A stretch of 5,102 nucleotides of DNA from Planctomycetota bacterium (GTDB lineage Bacteria > Planctomycetota > UBA1135 > GCA-002686595): the NCBI GenBank assembly GCA_021776885.1, contig JAJFFA010000494.1:1-5102 (forward strand), written 5' to 3'. Under the pieces are notes generated by a model. It was not told the origin of the DNA. It did no database searches and was given only the letters and a program-made list of their open reading frames with translations. A program made the position numbers and the translations under genes. The stretch's first letter is position 1; each line of letters opens with the position of its first letter. Positions 4,676 through 5,102 of the stretch are shown piece after piece.

Positions 4676-5102
4676 TCAGCCGGCCTTCAGTCCCAGGTCG
4701 GCGAGCAGCCCGAGCACCGAGCGGCGCAGGGGCCGCAGCAAGGGGTTCGCCGCCAGGCTGGTCAGGCGCACGACGATCTCGCCGGTGCGCTGCGCCATGC
4801 GGTAGCTGTTCTCCTGTTCTGGCGAGCGGTCGTGGATCCAGAACAGGACCACCCCCATCAGGTGCATCCAGAGCAGGCGCGGCAGCTCGGGGGCCAGGTC
4901 CTTGGGGACGCGCAGGGAGGAGTCGTCGATCACCCGCCGCATCAAGGTGAGGGCCTCCTCGCGGGTGGGCCCGGATTCGGCGCTGAAGGGGTTGAGCGGG
5001 CTCTCCGGGTCCGCAGCCGTCTTGAACAGCTGGGCCGAGAAGCGGTGGTAGGGCGCGGCGCTCTCGAGCTTGGCGGTCAGGCGCACCTCGCGCTTGAAGA
5101 GC
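4676..5102 (-). CDS. TetR-family transcriptional regulator, C-terminal ligand domain (partial)
   Basis: This reading frame is open to the right edge and ends at TGA 4678-4676. The recognisable part runs from about 'LESAAPYHRFSAQLFKTAA' and 'DPESPLNPFSAES' through 'VPKDLAPELPRLLWMHLMG' and 'VVLFWIHDRSPEQENSYRMA' to 'NPLLRPLRRSVL'. This pattern matches the helical ligand-binding and dimerisation half of a TetR/AcrR subgroup. The N-terminal helix-turn-helix (usually about 50-60 residues) is not in the window. A GTG at 5086 is in frame but would give a protein without a DNA-binding domain, so it is not a credible start. The first codons at the edge (LFKREVRLTAKL) are identical, in DNA and frame, to part of the kinase gene, so the gene may be chimeric or the edge misassembled. 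It lies 44 bases upstream of the kinase in the same direction and could regulate that operon. Confidence 0.72.
   Translation of the reverse strand, partial: LFKREVRLTAKLESAAPYHRFSAQLFKTAADPESPLNPFSAESGPTREEALTLMRRVIDDSSLRVPKDLAPELPRLLWMHLMGVVLFWIHDRSPEQENSYRMAQRTGEIVVRLTSLAANPLLRPLRRSVLGLLADLGLKAG
5064..5102. repeat. Exact 39-base direct repeat of kinase-gene sequence at 4420-4458
   Basis: The last 39 bases of the window match 4420-4458 without mismatch, in the same orientation, and the match runs into the window edge, so its full length is unknown. In the kinase these bases encode LFKREVRLTAKL around helix-C Glu63. In the TetR frame they are read in the same phase and give the same residues. 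Identity stops abruptly at 5063/4419. An edge assembly error, a partial kinase duplication or gene fusion could each explain it. Confidence 0.9.

Noticed and set aside
1..5102. tRNA, rRNA, insertion sequence and CRISPR signals
   Set aside because: No tRNA-like cloverleaf, rRNA motif, transposase motif, terminal inverted repeats or repeat-spacer array was seen on either strand.

Overview
The window is a GC-rich bacterial segment with tightly packed genes. Leaders are short except for one long riboswitch leader. It has two functional blocks that meet head-on near position 2409. The lineage cannot be fixed from sequence alone. The very high GC, an 'ARGGFADVF'-type soluble Ser/Thr kinase with zinc ribbons, a PP2C phosphatase and a TetR protein with an 'LPRLLWMHLMG..LFWIHDRSP' C-terminus together suggest Planctomycetota, or another high-GC phylum with complex signalling such as Myxococcota. 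That assignment is inference.

Left block (1-2405), vitamin B12 uptake. A divergent minus-strand gene, cut by the window edge, encodes the start of a secreted protein, probably a lipoprotein and probably the periplasmic corrinoid-binding subunit. The 336-base gap before btuC holds no long conserved gene. On the plus strand it carries a compact cobalamin riboswitch (about 270-354), then a leader with a well-placed Shine-Dalgarno and a possible 43-codon ORF (407-538) whose stop overlaps the btuC start as ATGA. An 11-bp hairpin covers the btuC ribosome-binding region. btuC (FecCD-family permease) and btuD (ATPase) follow with a 7-base overlap. The likely logic is that low cobalamin permits leader translation, ribosomes open the hairpin, and BtuC and BtuD are made.

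Right block (5102-2413, minus strand), protein phosphorylation. A TetR-type regulator lacking its N-terminus is followed by a soluble Ser/Thr kinase with four C-terminal zinc ribbons, then a PP2C phosphatase 22 bases downstream. Kinase and phosphatase probably form an opposing writer/eraser pair in one transcript. The two blocks share a stem-loop at 2395-2422 that contains both stop codons and may end transcription from both sides.

Most notable items: the riboswitch / leader-ORF / hairpin arrangement; the kinase with four tandem zinc ribbons and an HCD (non-RD) catalytic loop; and an exact 39-base repeat that copies part of the kinase gene onto the right edge, in the same reading frame as the truncated TetR gene. 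The repeat could be an assembly artefact.
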